From contig JAVLUZ010000150.1 in the NCBI GenBank assembly GCA_036768485.1, positions 892,460 to 956,459 on the forward strand: DNA of 64,000 nt. Reading direction: 5' to 3'. A program made the position numbers and the translations under genes. Of the stretch, positions 33,094 to 45,761 are shown piece by piece (the first letter of the stretch is position 1; the number at the start of each line of letters is the position of its first letter). Origin of the DNA: Mermis nigrescens (lineage: Eukaryota; Nematoda; Enoplea; Mermithida; Mermithidae). The notes under the pieces were generated by a model. The model had not been told where the DNA came from. It saw nothing but the letters and a program-made list of their open reading frames with translations, and made no database searches.

Positions 33094-33900
33094 TTTTTGA
33101 TTTATGCGTACGTTTTATGACCTAAATATATTTACCACATACTTCAATATCTTTCTGTCCGTCTTTGTATATGTTTGTCTGAGAATTCTATTAAAGAAAG
33201 CAGAAACGTTTCTGACTGCAGCTATCTATTTCAAATTATTTTTATGCTATGCAAGATGCGTTGGAGAATAGCTAATAAAATCGTTTCAGCATTTAGGAAT
33301 CGGTCCTTACCGACCTGTACCTACTCCGATGCATGTGCTGTTTATATGTCGTCTCAAGTCGAATTGTCCTATTGGGATCCGTATGTTTTGTGAAAGATTT
33401 TGTTGAATAATTGAAAGCCAAGCGGGCTGATCAAAATTCGAGAAAGAAAAAGTTTTATCCATTCATGAGTTCTCAATCGAAAAATGATTGTAAACCGATC
33501 CTCATCAAAGCTAATTGATAAAATTCTCTGGACTGTTTTTGCCTTACATAAATTGTAGATTAAAATTTTGAGGACATTCTTGTGCTTTTAGTTTGCTGAA
33601 TTAGAGGCGTTTGCTAAGTATCGTATGGTTGAAAAGTTTTACGCAGGACAAAGACTGTAATGTAGAAAATTGTACTTGCACTCTTTGAAACATACTCTTT
33701 ACATAAATAATTTGGTTTTGTGGCCTAAGCACTTTTGAATGCGAAGAGGCTGTCCAACAGAGCTCTCCAATCACAAGACGATGTTTTGTTAATTAAAAGT
33801 TTTCAAATTTTAATGCGTGTAATTGCAGAAATAGTTCTTACAGCTGATTCATTCATAACCAGGGTGGCTCTAAACTTGCACACCAATTTGTACGTAACTA
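33094..33900 (+). other. UTP25 3' flank up to the assembly gap
   Basis: Contains the UTP25 3' UTR and unassigned sequence. Short open segments after AG sites at 33300 and 33598 were looked at and not called. Satellite sequence is absent on this side of the gap. Confidence 0.5.
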
Positions 33901-34000
33901 NNNNNNNNNNNNNNNNNNNNNNNNNNNNNNNNNNNNNNNNNNNNNNNNNNNNNNNNNNNNNNNNNNNNNNNNNNNNNNNNNNNNNNNNNNNNNNNNNNNN
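33901..34000. other. Assembly gap (100 N)
   Basis: Exactly 100 N at the left edge of the satellite array, probably a placeholder of unknown true size. Confidence 1.
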
Positions 34001-37000
34001 AAAGAAATTGCAATAGTTTAATTTTATATACACTGTTATTGTTTTATGATTTTGAAATCTGCAAAATCTGACTACTCATTTTTTGTGTTTCTTCTTTTTT
34101 ATAGTACCACACATATGGCCAATTAGGACTTATCTGACGTTGCAATGTGACTCTTATGGGTGCGCTCAATAAACTAATTTTCGCTTTATTAAATTGATTT
34201 TTAAAAGGTGTAAAGTCTGATGGTCAGCTTAAGTCATAATGCATAGTCTGACTATCTGTCCTACCTTGATAGCAAAGCAGGACGTGTAATACATTAAAAT
34301 TCAGCTCAAAATGGGTAAGTCAGATTTCTCTAATCAAATCTATGGCGATTTCACTATAGAAGTTGTTAAAATTTTAAAAAGTAATTGCAATACTTTAATT
34401 TTGTTATACACTGTTATTGTTTTTTGATTTTGAAGTCTGCAAAATCTGACTACTCATTTTTCGTATTTCTGCTTTTTTACAGTACCACACATATGGCCAA
34501 TTAGGACTTTTCTGATGTTGCAATGTGATTGTTATGGCTGCGCTCAAGAAACTAATTTTCGCTCCACCAAATTGATTTTTGAAAGGTGTAAAGTCTGATG
34601 GTCAGCTTAAGTCATAATGCATAGTCTGACTATCTGTCCTACCTTGATAGCAAAGCAGGACGTGTAATACATTAAAATTCAGCTCAAAATGGGTAAGTCA
34701 GATTTCTCTAATCAAATCTATGGCGATTTCACTATAGAAGTTGTTAAAATTTTAAAAAGTAATTGCAATACTTTAATTTTGTTATACACTGTTATTGTTT
34801 TTTGATTTTGAAGTCTGCAAAATCTGACTACTCATTTTTCGTATTTCTGCTTTTTTACAGTACACATATGGCCAATTAGGACTTTTCTGATGTGCAATGT
34901 GATTGTTATGGCTGCGCTCAAGAAACTAATTTTCGCTCCACCAAATTGATTTTTGAAAGGTGTAAAGTCTGACGGTCAGCTTAACTCATAATGCATAGTC
35001 TGACTATCTGTCGCACCTTGATAGCAAAGCAGGACGTGTAATACATTAAAATTCAGCTCAAAATGGGAAAGTCAGATTTCTCTAATTAAATCTGTGGCGA
35101 TTTCACTATAGAAGTTGTTAAAATTTTAAAAAGAAATTGCAATAGTTTAATTTTGTTATACACTGTTATTGTTTTATGATTTTGAAATCTGCAAAATCTG
35201 ACTACTCATTTTTTGTGTTTCTTCTTTTTTATAGTACCACACATATGGCCAATTAGGACTTATCTGACGTTGCAATGTGACTCTTATGGGTGCGCTCAAT
35301 AAACTAATTTTCGCTTTATTAAATTGATTTTTAAAAGGTGTAAAGTCTGATGGTCAGCTTAAGTCATAATGCATAGTCTGACTATCTGTCGCTACCTTGA
35401 TAGCAAAGCAGGACGTGTAATACATTAAAATTCAGCTCAAAATGGGAAAGTCAGATTTCTCTAATTAAATCTGTGGCGATTTCACTATAGAAGTTGTTAA
35501 AATTTCAAAAAGAAATTGCAATAGTTTAATTTTGTTATACACTGTTATTGTTTTTTGATTTTGAAATCTGCAAAATCTGACTACTCATTTTTTGTGTTTC
35601 TTCTTTTTTATAGTACCACACATATGGCCAATTAGGACTTATCTGACGTTGCAATGTGACTCTTATGGGTGCGCTCAATAAACTAATTTTCGCTTTATTA
35701 AATTGATTTTTAAAAGGTGTAAAGTCTGATGGTCAGCTTAAGTCATAATGCATAGTCTGACTATCTGTCGCTACCTTGATAGCAAAGCAGGACGTGTAAT
35801 ACATTAAAATTCAGCTCAAAATGGGTAAGTCAGATTTCTCTAATCAAATCTATGGCGATTTCACTATAGAAGTTGTTAAAATTTTAAAAAGTAATTGCAA
35901 TACTTTAATTTTGTTATACACTGTTATTGTTTTTTGATTTTGAAGTCTGCAAAATCTGACTACTCATTTTTTGTGTTTCTTCTTTTTTATAGTACCACAC
36001 ATATGGCCAATTAGGACTTATCTGACGTTGCAATGTGACTCTTATGGGTGCGCTCAATAAACTAATTTTCGCTTTATTAAATTGATTTTTAAAAGGTGTA
36101 AAGTCTGATGGTCAGCTTAAGTCATAATGCATAGTCTGACTATCTGTCCTACCTTGATAGCAAAGCAGGACGTGTAATACATTAAAATTCAGCTCAAAAT
36201 GGGTAAGTCAGATTTCTCTAATCAAATCTATGGCGATTTCACTATAGAAGTTGTTAAAATTTTAAAAAGTAATTGCAATACTTTAATTTTGTTATACACT
36301 GTTATTGTTTTTTGATTTTGAAGTCTGCAAAATCTGACTACTCATTTTTCGTATTTCTGCTTTTTTACAGTACACATATGGCCAATTAGGACTTTTCTGA
36401 TGTGCAATGTGATTGTTATGGCTGCGCTCAAGAAACTAATTTTCGCTCCACCAAATTGATTTTTGAAAGGTGTAAAGTCTGACGGTCAGCTTAACTCATA
36501 ATGCATAGTCTGACTATCTGTCGCACCTTGATAGCAAAGCAGGACGTGTAATACATTAAAATTCAGCTCAAAATGGGAAAGTCAGATTTCTCTAATTAAA
36601 TCTGTGGCGATTTCACTATAGAAGTTGTTAAAATTTTAAAAAAGAAATTGCAATAGTTTAATTTTATTATACACTGTTATTGTTTTATGATTTTGAAATC
36701 TGCAAAATCTGACTACTCATTTTTTGTGTTTCTTCTTTTTTATAGTACCACACATATGGCCAATTAGGACTTATCTGACGTTGCAATGTGACTCTTATGG
36801 GTGCGCTCAATAAACTAATTTTCGCTTTATTAAATTGATTTTTAAAAGGTGTAAAGTCTGATGGTCAGCTTAAGTCATAATGCATAGTCTGACTATCTGT
36901 CCTACCTTGATAGCAAAGCAGGACGTGTAATACATTAAAATTCAGCTCAAAATGGGTAAGTCAGATTTCTCTAATCAAATCTATGGCGATTTCACTATAG

Positions 37001-39427
37001 AAGTTGTTAAAATTTTAAAAAGTAATTGCAATACTTTAATTTTGTTATACACTGTTATTGTTTTTTGATTTTGAAGTCTGCAAAATCTGACTACTCATTT
37101 TTCGTATTTCTGCTTTTTTACAGTACACATATGGCCAATTAGGACTTTTCTGATGTGCAATGTGATTGTTATGGCTGCGCTCAAGAAACTAATTTTCGCT
37201 CCACCAAATTGATTTTTGAAAGGTGTAAAGTCTGACGGTCAGCTTAACTCATAATGCATAGTCTGACTATCTGTCGCACCTTGATAGCAAAGCAGGACGT
37301 GTAATACATTAAAATTCAGCTCAAAATGGGAAAGTCAGATTTCTCTAATTAAATCTGTGGCGATTTCACTATAGAAGTTGTTAAAATTTTAAAAAGAAAT
37401 TGCAATAGTTTAATTTTGTTATACACTGTTATTGTTTTATGATTTTGAAATCTGCAAAATCTGACTACTCATTTTTTGTGTTTCTTCTTTTTTATAGTAC
37501 CACACATATGGCCAATTAGGACTTATCTGACGTTGCAATGTGACTCTTATGGGTGCGCTCAATAAACTAATTTTCGCTTTATTAAATTGATTTTTAAAAG
37601 GTGTAAAGTCTGATGGTCAGCTTAAGTCATAATGCATAGTCTGACTATCTGTCCTACCTTGATAGCAAAGCAGGACGTGTAATACATTAAAATTCAGCTC
37701 AAAATGGGTAAGTCAGATTTCTCTAATCAAATCTATGGCGATTTCACTATAGAAGTTGTTAAAATTTTAAAAAGAAATTGCAATACTTTAATTTTGTTAT
37801 ACACTGTTATTGTTTTTTGATTTTGAAGTCTGCAAAATCTGACTACTCATTTTTCGTGTTTCTGCTTTTTTATAGTACCACACATATGGCCAATTAGGAC
37901 TTATCTGACGTTGCAATGTGACTGTTATGGGTGCGCTCAATAAACTAATTTTCGCTTTCATTAAATTGATTTTTAAAAGGTGTAAAGTCTGATGGTCAGC
38001 TTAAGTCATAATGCATAGTCTGACTATCTGTCGCTACCTTGATAGCAAAGCAGGACGTGTAATACATTAAAATTCAGCTCAAAATGGGTAAGTCAGATTT
38101 CTCTAATCAAATCTATGGCGATTTCACTATAGAAGTTGTTAAAATTTTAAAAAGTAATTGCAATACTTTAATTTTGTTATACACTGTTATTGTTTTTTGA
38201 TTTTGAAGTCTGCAAAATCTGACTACTCATTTTTCGTATTTCTGCTTTTTTACAGTACACATATGGCCAATTAGGACTTTTCTGATGTGCAATGTGATTG
38301 TTATGGCTGCGCTCAAGAAACTAATTTTCGCTCCACCAAATTGATTTTTGAAAGGTGTAAAGTCTGACGGTCAGCTTAACTCATAATGCATAGTCTGACT
38401 ATCTGTCGCACCTTGATAGCAAAGCAGGACGTGTAATACATTAAAATTCAGCTCAAAATGGGAAAGTCAGATTTCTCTAATTAAATCTGTGGCGATTTCA
38501 CTATAGAAGTTCTTAAAATTTAAAAAAGAAATTGCAATAGTTTAATTTTATATACACTGTTATTGTTTTATAATTTTGAAATCTGCAAAATCTGACTACT
38601 CATTTTTTGTGTTTCTTCTTTTTTATAGTACCACACATATGGCCAATTAGGACTTATCTGACGTTGCAATGTGACTCTTATGGGTGCGCTCAATAAACTA
38701 ATTTTCGCTTTATTAAATTGATTTTTAAAAGGTGTAAAGTCTGATGGTCAGCTTAAGTCATAATGCATAGTCTGACTATCTGTCCTACCTTGATAGCAAA
38801 GCAGGACGTGTAATACATTAAAATTCAGCTCAAAATGGGTAAGTCAGATTTCTCTAATCAAATCTATGGCGATTTCACTATAGAAGTTGTTAAAATTTTA
38901 AAAAGTAATTGCAATACTTTAATTTTGTTATACACTGTTATTGTTTTTTGATTTTGAAGTCTGCAAAATCTGACTACTCATTTTTCGTATTTCTGCTTTT
39001 TTACAGTACACATATGGCCAATTAGGACTTTTCTGATGTGCAATGTGATTGTTATGGCTGCGCTCAAGAAACTAATTTTCGCTCCACCAAATTGATTTTT
39101 GAAAGGTGTAAAGTCTGACGGTCAGCTTAACTCATAATGCATAGTCTGACTATCTGTCGCACCTTGATAGCAAAGCAGGACGTGTAATACATTAAAATTC
39201 AGCGCAAAATGGGAAAGTCAGATTTCTCTAATTAAATCTGTGGCGATTTCACTATAGAAGTTGTTAAAATTTCAAAAAGAAATTGCAATAGTTTAATTTT
39301 GTTATACACTGTTATTGTTTTATGATTTTGAAATCTGCAAAATCTGACTACTCATTTTTTGTGTTTCTTCTTTTTTATAGTACCACACATATGGCCAATT
39401 AGGACTTTTCGATGTGCAATGTGATTG
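34001..39427 (+). repeat. 377-bp satellite array with two monomer types
   Basis: The landmark CATATGGCCAATTAGGACTT recurs at 34112, 34490, 34865, 35242, 35621, 36000, 36375, 36753, 37128, 37505, 37883, 38260, 38636, 39011 and 39388, spacing 375-379. Type A has ATAGTACCACACATATGG and GGGTGCGCTCAATAAAC; type B has ACAGTACACATATGG and GGCTGCGCTCAAGAAAC. They often alternate (A-B dimers of about 752 bp), with runs of A around 35242-36000 and a mixed monomer at 37883. The array breaks into unique sequence at about 39427; the left edge is lost in the gap. No ORF. Confidence 0.97.
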
Positions 39428-40202
39428 GCTGAAAGAATAAAAACTATAGATTAACCATAAATCCGGCGCGAAGCACCGTAAAATTTCCAGTTTAATAGCT
39501 CAAAAGTACATTAAAAACCTGTTTTGGTGGTGTTTTAGACCTAATTTTCATCTTTCCCTTTAAGTGGACCCTTGTCTGTTTCAAAAAGTATTTTTCATTA
39601 CAGGGGGAGTTCCACGCCCCCTGAATACGGGCCTGAGCCAGACAGCTATAGTTTAAGTGAAAATTGCCTCAAAATTTGGTATGAATAGCTTATAGTTAAT
39701 CCACGGTTTCTGATCATTTGCAGGCGCTTTTATAGAAAATTTTTGATTTTCATTAATTTCATCTCATTTCACCATATTTTCCCCAAAAAATTCCCTCATG
39801 CTTTCATTTTGATGTCTAAACCGCCAACCGCTCGCGTGCATGTCTGTTCGTCAGAAAGCTGTGACAAAGCAGTCTCAGTCGACGTATGTAGCTGGAAAAT
39901 TTTTACAAATTGTCTAGAAGATGAAATGAAATTCAATGGCGTATTTACCATATTGATTAGTAATTTTTAATTAGCCTCTAATACCACGTCAAAATGCATA
40001 GCAAAATCAGATCGTTTTTATTGAAATATCGTGTCAAAAATAATATAATTTGTAAAAAAATATATAAAATATAAAAATAATATAGTTTATAAAAAAATAT
40101 ATATCACATAAAAAAATAGTATAATCGAAAATTATATAATCTATAAAAAATATATAAAATATAAAAATAATTTAATCAAAAATTATATAATCTACAACAA
40201 AC
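39428..40202 (-). other. Spacer between satellite and kinase exon
   Basis: Holds a GGCGCGAAGCACC hairpin at 39464, fragments of C-run/G-run elements, and an AT-rich block at 40030-40195 of repeated ATATAAAATATAAAAATAAT. If the kinase gene is intact this is part of an intron. Confidence 0.5.
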
Positions 40203-40368
40203 CTTAACCGCCATTTGCATGTTTGACTTTTTGTGCAAGGCTTTGTACACTGAGCCGAAGCAGCCTTGGCCGATTTCGCACAAATCCTGCAAGTCCTCAG
40301 CAGTAAACTCGAATGAAGCGTCAGGGCTAAATTTTAGGATGCCAGTCGAATGTGACTTAATTAATTCC
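40203..40368 (-). CDS. MAP2K4: MAP2K4/MKK4-type kinase kinase, single exon (start of kinase domain)
   Basis: MKK4 phosphorylates and activates JNK (and p38) in stress signalling. On the minus strand a TTTTTTGCAG acceptor precedes the exon and GTTTGT follows it. The 55 codons read ELIKSHSTGILKFSPD, FEFTAEDLQDLCEIGQGCFG, SVYKALHKKSNMQMAVK. That covers the lead-in typical of MKK4 (FTAEDLxDLxEIG), the glycine loop GxGxxGxV and the VAIK-type lysine in MAVK. It enters in phase 1 and leaves in phase 0. Upstream exons should lie at higher coordinates and were not recognised. The downstream catalytic exons (HRD, DFG, activation loop) were not found between here and the gap or further left on this strand. 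So it is either an exon between very long introns or the remnant of a broken gene. Confidence 0.85.
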
Positions 40369-40398
40369 CTGCAAAAAACGAAAAAAACAACTAAACAT

Positions 40399-40834
40399 CA
40401 ATGTTTTTTGTACAAGGTCCGTTTGTACATGTACAAAGATGGTCCCAAAAGCCTTTGTATATTTTGCACACACAAATTTTTGGGTACTAAAATATGGTAC
40501 AGTAGCGATTTTAGTGTTGTAAAAACAAAGTTGTTCGACTTTTGGTAGTGTATTTTAGCTAATTTCTGAGTCTCTAAGGGCAAAAATCACTAAGAATCGT
40601 CTTGAAATGGCGCAAAGCGCCCGAAAATTTGACATTTCTCCTTTTTCTGCCATTATAAAGATATGTAGAAGACACAATTACTCATTTCGGCGCTTCGCGC
40701 CGAAAATTTTCGCGAATTTTATATCTTTTTTTGCAATTTTTGTCTTTCCAAAAATTTTTGTACATGTACAAAGACGGTCCCAAAAGTCTTTGTACATCGG
40801 GAAAAATCTTTGCCGAATAGAAAAAAAGACACTG
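40399..40834 (-). mobile_element. Family I MITE
   Basis: Reverse copy from CAATGTTTTTTGTACAAGG to GAAAAAAAGACACTG with hairpins at 40610 and 40688. No duplication recognised. It lies 30 bp upstream of the kinase exon on the minus strand, next to its acceptor. Confidence 0.85.
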
Positions 40835-42160
40835 CGTTGAACTCATCAAATAGGGAATAAAATAAGACTTGATCTCTTCAAAAATGTTACATCAGCGTTT
40901 TTAGCAGGATCCCCATTAGCACCAGTCTTGATGAAAATTTTTTCTCCAACTTAGCACGCCATTTATTCACCTGTATAATACATACGTGCGCAGTGTCAGT
41001 AATGCATGTCGTTTTATTTTTAACTTAGCTGTTTCGGCATGCATGGTATTCTGACGATCAATGTTTTTTCAAGATTTGAATAAATCAAAAAATGATGCTA
41101 AATCACAATTATTGGCTTCCTAATGTTCAATAAACATCAGAAATGATAATGCGGTTGCCATATACTAATTTGATATAAAAACAGACGTCACTGCGCTTAT
41201 AAATCGAATGATAAATGAACATAAAGAAGCTAATTTTGTCTCAAACAACATAAAACAGTGCAAAGTTGTCACAAAGTAATTATTATGTGCTAGAAATCAT
41301 TAAACAAATAGGCGAGATGAATGCTAAATCTTTTAGATTGTACGTAGATTGATGGTTGGGTGTTTAAATCGCGCGCTTGAGGCTAAATAAGCAGTAAGTA
41401 TGACAATCGGCGCGAAGCACCGAAACTTTTTCGGAATGTTTGCTAAGAAGCGTTAAAAAGAGCTAAAATTACTACACTTTTGCAAAAACGTCTTCGTATC
41501 CGTTAGCATGCCGTGCTAACGACCAAAATTTACATTATCACGGGCCGGCTTTCATCAGCTTGGTGTTAAAAGCCGTGCATACATCAAAAAGTAGATGACG
41601 GCAAAAAAGATGACATACTAAAGAAAGGACGCAAAAGTTTAAATTATTTAAATTTTAATAATTTTTAAAACGCACTGTCTGATCAGCTAAAATGCATGGC
41701 TTAAAGGCTCTAAAACTTTTTAAGCACCTAAATTAAAAAAAATCACATCATACATTAGTTCATTCCAAATAAACTAAGTTGACAACTGAATTAAAATTTA
41801 GCTCATATTGTAATTATAATAAAAATAATAATAATCAGGCCCGTATCCAGAATTCGGCCAAGGGAGTTGCGGACCCAACATAAATTGGTTTATATCTCGG
41901 GAAATTCATCGGAATAGCTCGCAAAAACCGCATTTTTCGACATGCTCTATTCATTAGGATCAAAGTTCACACTTTTCGGAAACATTTTTATTGCTTAAAA
42001 AGGCTATAAAAGGTGTCGTTTTTTAGTCGCGCTTGAGCCAAAATTATGAAAAATACTTCAAACCTGGCGCGAGGCACCGAAAATTCGATGATTTTACGTC
42101 AGAGAGAGGCAATTTTTCAATCTTTCCGAGCATTTTCTTACCTTTTAAAATTTTTCTGCT
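40835..42160 (+). other. Spacer with fragments only
   Basis: About 1.3 kb with scattered GGCGC-type hairpins (41409, 42067) and no gene or complete element. Confidence 0.5.
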
Positions 42161-42168
42161 AAGCGGCC

Positions 42169-42229
42169 CTGATAATAATAATAATAATAATGATAATAAT
42201 AATAGTAATTATTATTATTATATAAATGA

Positions 42230-42280
<51 letters not shown>

Positions 42281-42314
42281 TAATAAAAATAATAGTAATT
42301 ATTATTATTATATA

Positions 42315-42394
<80 letters not shown>

Positions 42395-42416
42395 ATAATA
42401 ATAATAATAATACGAG
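42169..42416 (+). repeat. (AAT)n microsatellite
   Basis: About 250 bp of ATA/ATG/AAT trinucleotide with interruptions such as GTAATTATTATTATTATA, which make it partly self-complementary. The Asn-, Ile- or Tyr-rich frames across it are artefacts. Confidence 0.95.
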
Positions 42417-42545
42417 ATCTCGTGCTAATGTACTGAAATTTGTTGGGAAGTGATATATACATACGTAGTATGTGTATCTGTGGAGATTCATATGTACGTA
42501 TATTAAGTGTGTTTAAGGGGGAAGTAAAGGCGGCTACCCCTAAGC

Positions 42546-42900
42546 CATACATGATCTGGGGGGTTTCGGGGTTTTCAACCCCCCCATTAAAATTTTCACC
42601 CCTCTTCCCAGAATTGACGATTTTTTGAAAATTCTCAAAAATTTTCTAAAAATTTGTAGAAAAGTGCCGAATTTGTAAGCGCCATTATAGTCATGTTTTG
42701 ACTACATTTTGTTCAATTCGTTCCGACTTCTTTGATTTTTTTTCGAAATTTTCTAATGTTTTTATGCTCTAGAAAGATAGAGCATCGTCAGAAACGCTAA
42801 AAAACGATGTTTTTGACGCGTACCTAACATTTTTGGACCTGAAAAAGATGCTTTATAATTTCATCCCCCACCCTTAGAAAACCCATGCTGTGCATGTATG
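42546..42900 (-). mobile_element. Family IV MITE
   Basis: Starts CATACATGATCTGGGGGG and ends GCTGTGCATGTATG; flanks CCCTAAGC (42538-42545) and CCCTTAGC (42901-42908) are an 8-bp duplication with one change. Confidence 0.85.
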
Positions 42901-43349
42901 CCCTTAGCCGTGAAAAATTGTCTTAATATCTTAAAGTAAGAGGAAGCACTAAACAAATATAAAGAAACCGCATCTGTTGTCACAGAAATTCAGCTTTCCC
43001 TCAGTTTGCGTTACGTGTGGATAATTTTTTCAACAATTTTGCTTCAATTGCGACAAAAAAACTACTCAGCGTAGTGTTTTAGAAGGAAGTAACTGCTTTT
43101 TGTTTTTGAATCAGACGAGATTTAATTTATTTCGATTCAGCAATAATTTTTTAGTATTTCATAGTAATGTCTTGACTGAACTGCCTATGCATAAACTAAG
43201 TATATGTAAGGTGAATGACTTGTTTAACGAATTGGAAATTTCGGCACTTTATTACTCTATACCCATTACTTAGAATTTTCTGGGTTAAAATGGCATGTAA
43301 AAGTCTCATCACAAAGCTCGAATTGAATCGTTCCAACACACACACGCAT

Positions 43350-43513
43350 CACTGGGAGATACGAGGGGGTTCAGACCACCCCCCAAAATTAAAAAAAATC
43401 GGATAAATAGGATTTTTTAAACGTTATCTTGTGCTATTTTTGGCCTTTTTGAGCTAAGTCCCCCAAAAATTGGCGATGGTCTCCCCAAAATAGGACGGCC
43501 AGCTACGAGCCTG
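43350..43513 (-). mobile_element. Family VII MITE, decayed end
   Basis: Reverse copy ending GGCCAGCTACGAGCCTG and containing AACGTTATCTTGTGCTATTT, the inverse of the family core. The left terminus is degraded. Confidence 0.75.
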
Positions 43514-43519
43514 CGATTC

Positions 43520-44720
43520 AATGAACGTGAATCAAACATTCCCACAAGGGTGAGGGGGTATTCTAAGATCTGATTTTCTATCGAAAATTTTATGCTCGAT
43601 TTTCGGGGACAAAAATGTCAAAATTTTTCAGGCGCTTAGCGCTCGACTAATACATTACCGTTCTGTTTAACCATACAACGCCTAGGCTGACGTTTAAATG
43701 ATCTAAAAAGCCAAAATTTTGATGAAATCATATATTTTTACCGATTAAAAAAGACGAAACGATTCAGAACGGGCTGTAAATACTGAAAAATGCAGTGTTT
43801 TACCTCATCAAAGCATTAAAACTTTCGATTTAATTATCGAAAAATGCAGCTGTCATCCGAAAACTCAATTATCTGACGAGCTTACACCAAAAGTACACTA
43901 TTGACCTATTGATTGTGAACGGAGCCGTACACTATTGTCAACTGTGTATCACATAAATCTACGTTTTTAGAATGACGTTTTAAAAATGCATATATAGACA
44001 ACGACTCCACTCTATCGGGTAAAAACGCATGGTATTACCCATAGATGCAAAGCATGGCTGATGTGGAGGGTCAGCCGGTCTGAGTGCCAAAGCAAAATGG
44101 CCTCAAGCACGGGTGTAAGCGCTAAAATAGCGTTAAAACTACGATATAACACAGTTTCTGGTCAATTTACAACACTTTTAGAGAAAATTTTCAATTTTCA
44201 TCTATTTTTAGCCTTCATTTTACATCATTTTCCCCACAAAATTTTTCCTTTTTCCATTCAGGGGGTCTAGACACCCCAAACCCGAACACGTGCATGCTCT
44301 GTATTATCCTATTTTACCATGTGACCCTTTCTGTATTTACGCCCCCCTTATGGCCACCCGTACCTTGTCCATCTATGCATCTTACATTGGAAGAGTAAAC
44401 TTACAAATGTGCTGGCGTCTTGACGCAAGGCCATGAATGTCCTGGATTCTTTGCATCGGCAGACACGCATAGTTTTGTCTCACTGACTTTGGAAAAATCT
44501 AACTGACCAATACTTGGGCGCGAAGTGGTCATCGTTTGACCGATAAGTTTTTCAATGCTTAATAAGTAGTTGATTCGCTTTCAGCTTTCTTGCAGCTCTC
44601 GAATTAGTCCAAGCTGTGTTTAATAAAATTTAGCATATCTAGCGCCATTATTCACCTTGAAAGATAGAACACAGTTATCGTTGAAAATCTCAAACATTAT
44701 ATACATACGTACATACTGGG
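43520..44720 (+). other. Spacer with element fragments
   Basis: GGCGCTTAGCGCT at 43632 and G-run/C-run blocks indicate fragments of families IV and IX, but no ends could be paired. No gene seen. Confidence 0.4.
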
Positions 44721-44731
44721 GGAATGCGGGG

Positions 44732-45119
44732 CATAGGTGCACAAGGTCAGGGTCGACAGGGGGAGTGGAATCCCAAAAATCCAAAACAGTAAATTTAACG
44801 TTAACGATTTTTTTGCTGTTTTTACGATCAAAATGGTCAAAATAGCCTATAAAACGTTCGTTTTTTCGTGGTAATATCGCACTTTAAAAGTATTTTTAGT
44901 TCATTTTGACTGCATTATATAACTTTTAACACTAGAAAATGCAAAAATTTATCAATTTTGGGAGATTTCTGAGTAAAAAGTAAAAGTTTTGACGTTTTTA
45001 CTGCTTTTGAACTCAAAAATGATGCAAAAAACGTTCCATCAGCTCAAAATCGCCGAACAGTACCTGTCCGGCTGACCCTTCAGGGGGTAATACCCCCTCA
45101 CCCCCTATGTGCATGTATG
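44732..45119 (-). mobile_element. Family IX MITE
   Basis: Reverse copy from CATAGGTGCACAAGG to CCCTATGTGCATGTATG; flanks ATGCGGGG (44724-44731) and ATGCGGGA (45120-45127) are an 8-bp duplication with one change. Confidence 0.85.
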
Positions 45120-45350
45120 ATGCGGGAGTATCCTTTGGCCCGTATCCAAAGGGAGATGGGGAGCACGTGCCACTCCCCTCCCCAAAATGAATTCGAAGAA
45201 TGACTTTTTCCTCTATCATTATTTTTAATTTTTTAGCCAAAAATCGCAAAAAATTTTATTTAAATCTATTTATCCCCAAACGCGCGGTTTAAACACTCCA
45301 TTTTTAGCATTTATACAACCTAAAGCGCACACATGCACATACCTGGGCAA

Positions 45351-45753
45351 CATACATGAATATAGGGAGGGCCGAGGGGGTATTAACCCCTGCTGAGGGG
45401 TCAGCCTGTCAGGTACTGTCCGGCGATTTGGAGCTGACGAACTTGCATCCTTTAGAGGTCAAAAGAAGTAAAAATGTCAAAAATTTTCCGGCGCTTCGCG
45501 CCGGATTAGTGCTCTAATGTACGTTTTACTCGAGAAGCGCCTAAAATTGATCAATTTATGTATTTTTAGTGCTAGACATCATATAATGCAGTCAAAATGG
45601 GCTAAAAGTGCGACATTATCACGAAAACAACGTTTTATAGGCTATGTTGACCATTTCGGTCGTTTAAACAGCAAAAACATCGTGAGCGTTAAACTTACTG
45701 TTTTGGATTTCTGAGTTATCACTCCCTGCCGTGCCTGAACTTGTGCATCTATG
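45351..45753 (+). mobile_element. Family IX MITE, reference copy
   Basis: 403 bp, CATACATGAATATAGGG to CTTGTGCATCTATG, with perfect 8-bp duplication CTGGGCAA (45343-45350, 45754-45761). An exact GGCGCTTCGCGCC hairpin lies at 45491. Confidence 0.92.
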
Positions 45754-45761
45754 CTGGGCAA

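Noticed and set aside
33300..33660. Possible extra exons after AG sites at 33300 and 33598 (the latter reading FAELEAFAKYRMVEKFYAGQ)
   Set aside because: All three frames are open across the first piece, no family is recognised, and UTP25 already ends with its conserved C-terminus at 33093.
34001..39427. Regular repeats resembling a CRISPR array
   Set aside because: The whole 377-bp unit is repeated, with no short direct repeats separated by unique spacers; it is satellite DNA in a eukaryotic genome.
42033..42552. ORFs rich in Asn, Ile or Tyr on both strands
   Set aside because: They are translations of the AAT microsatellite.
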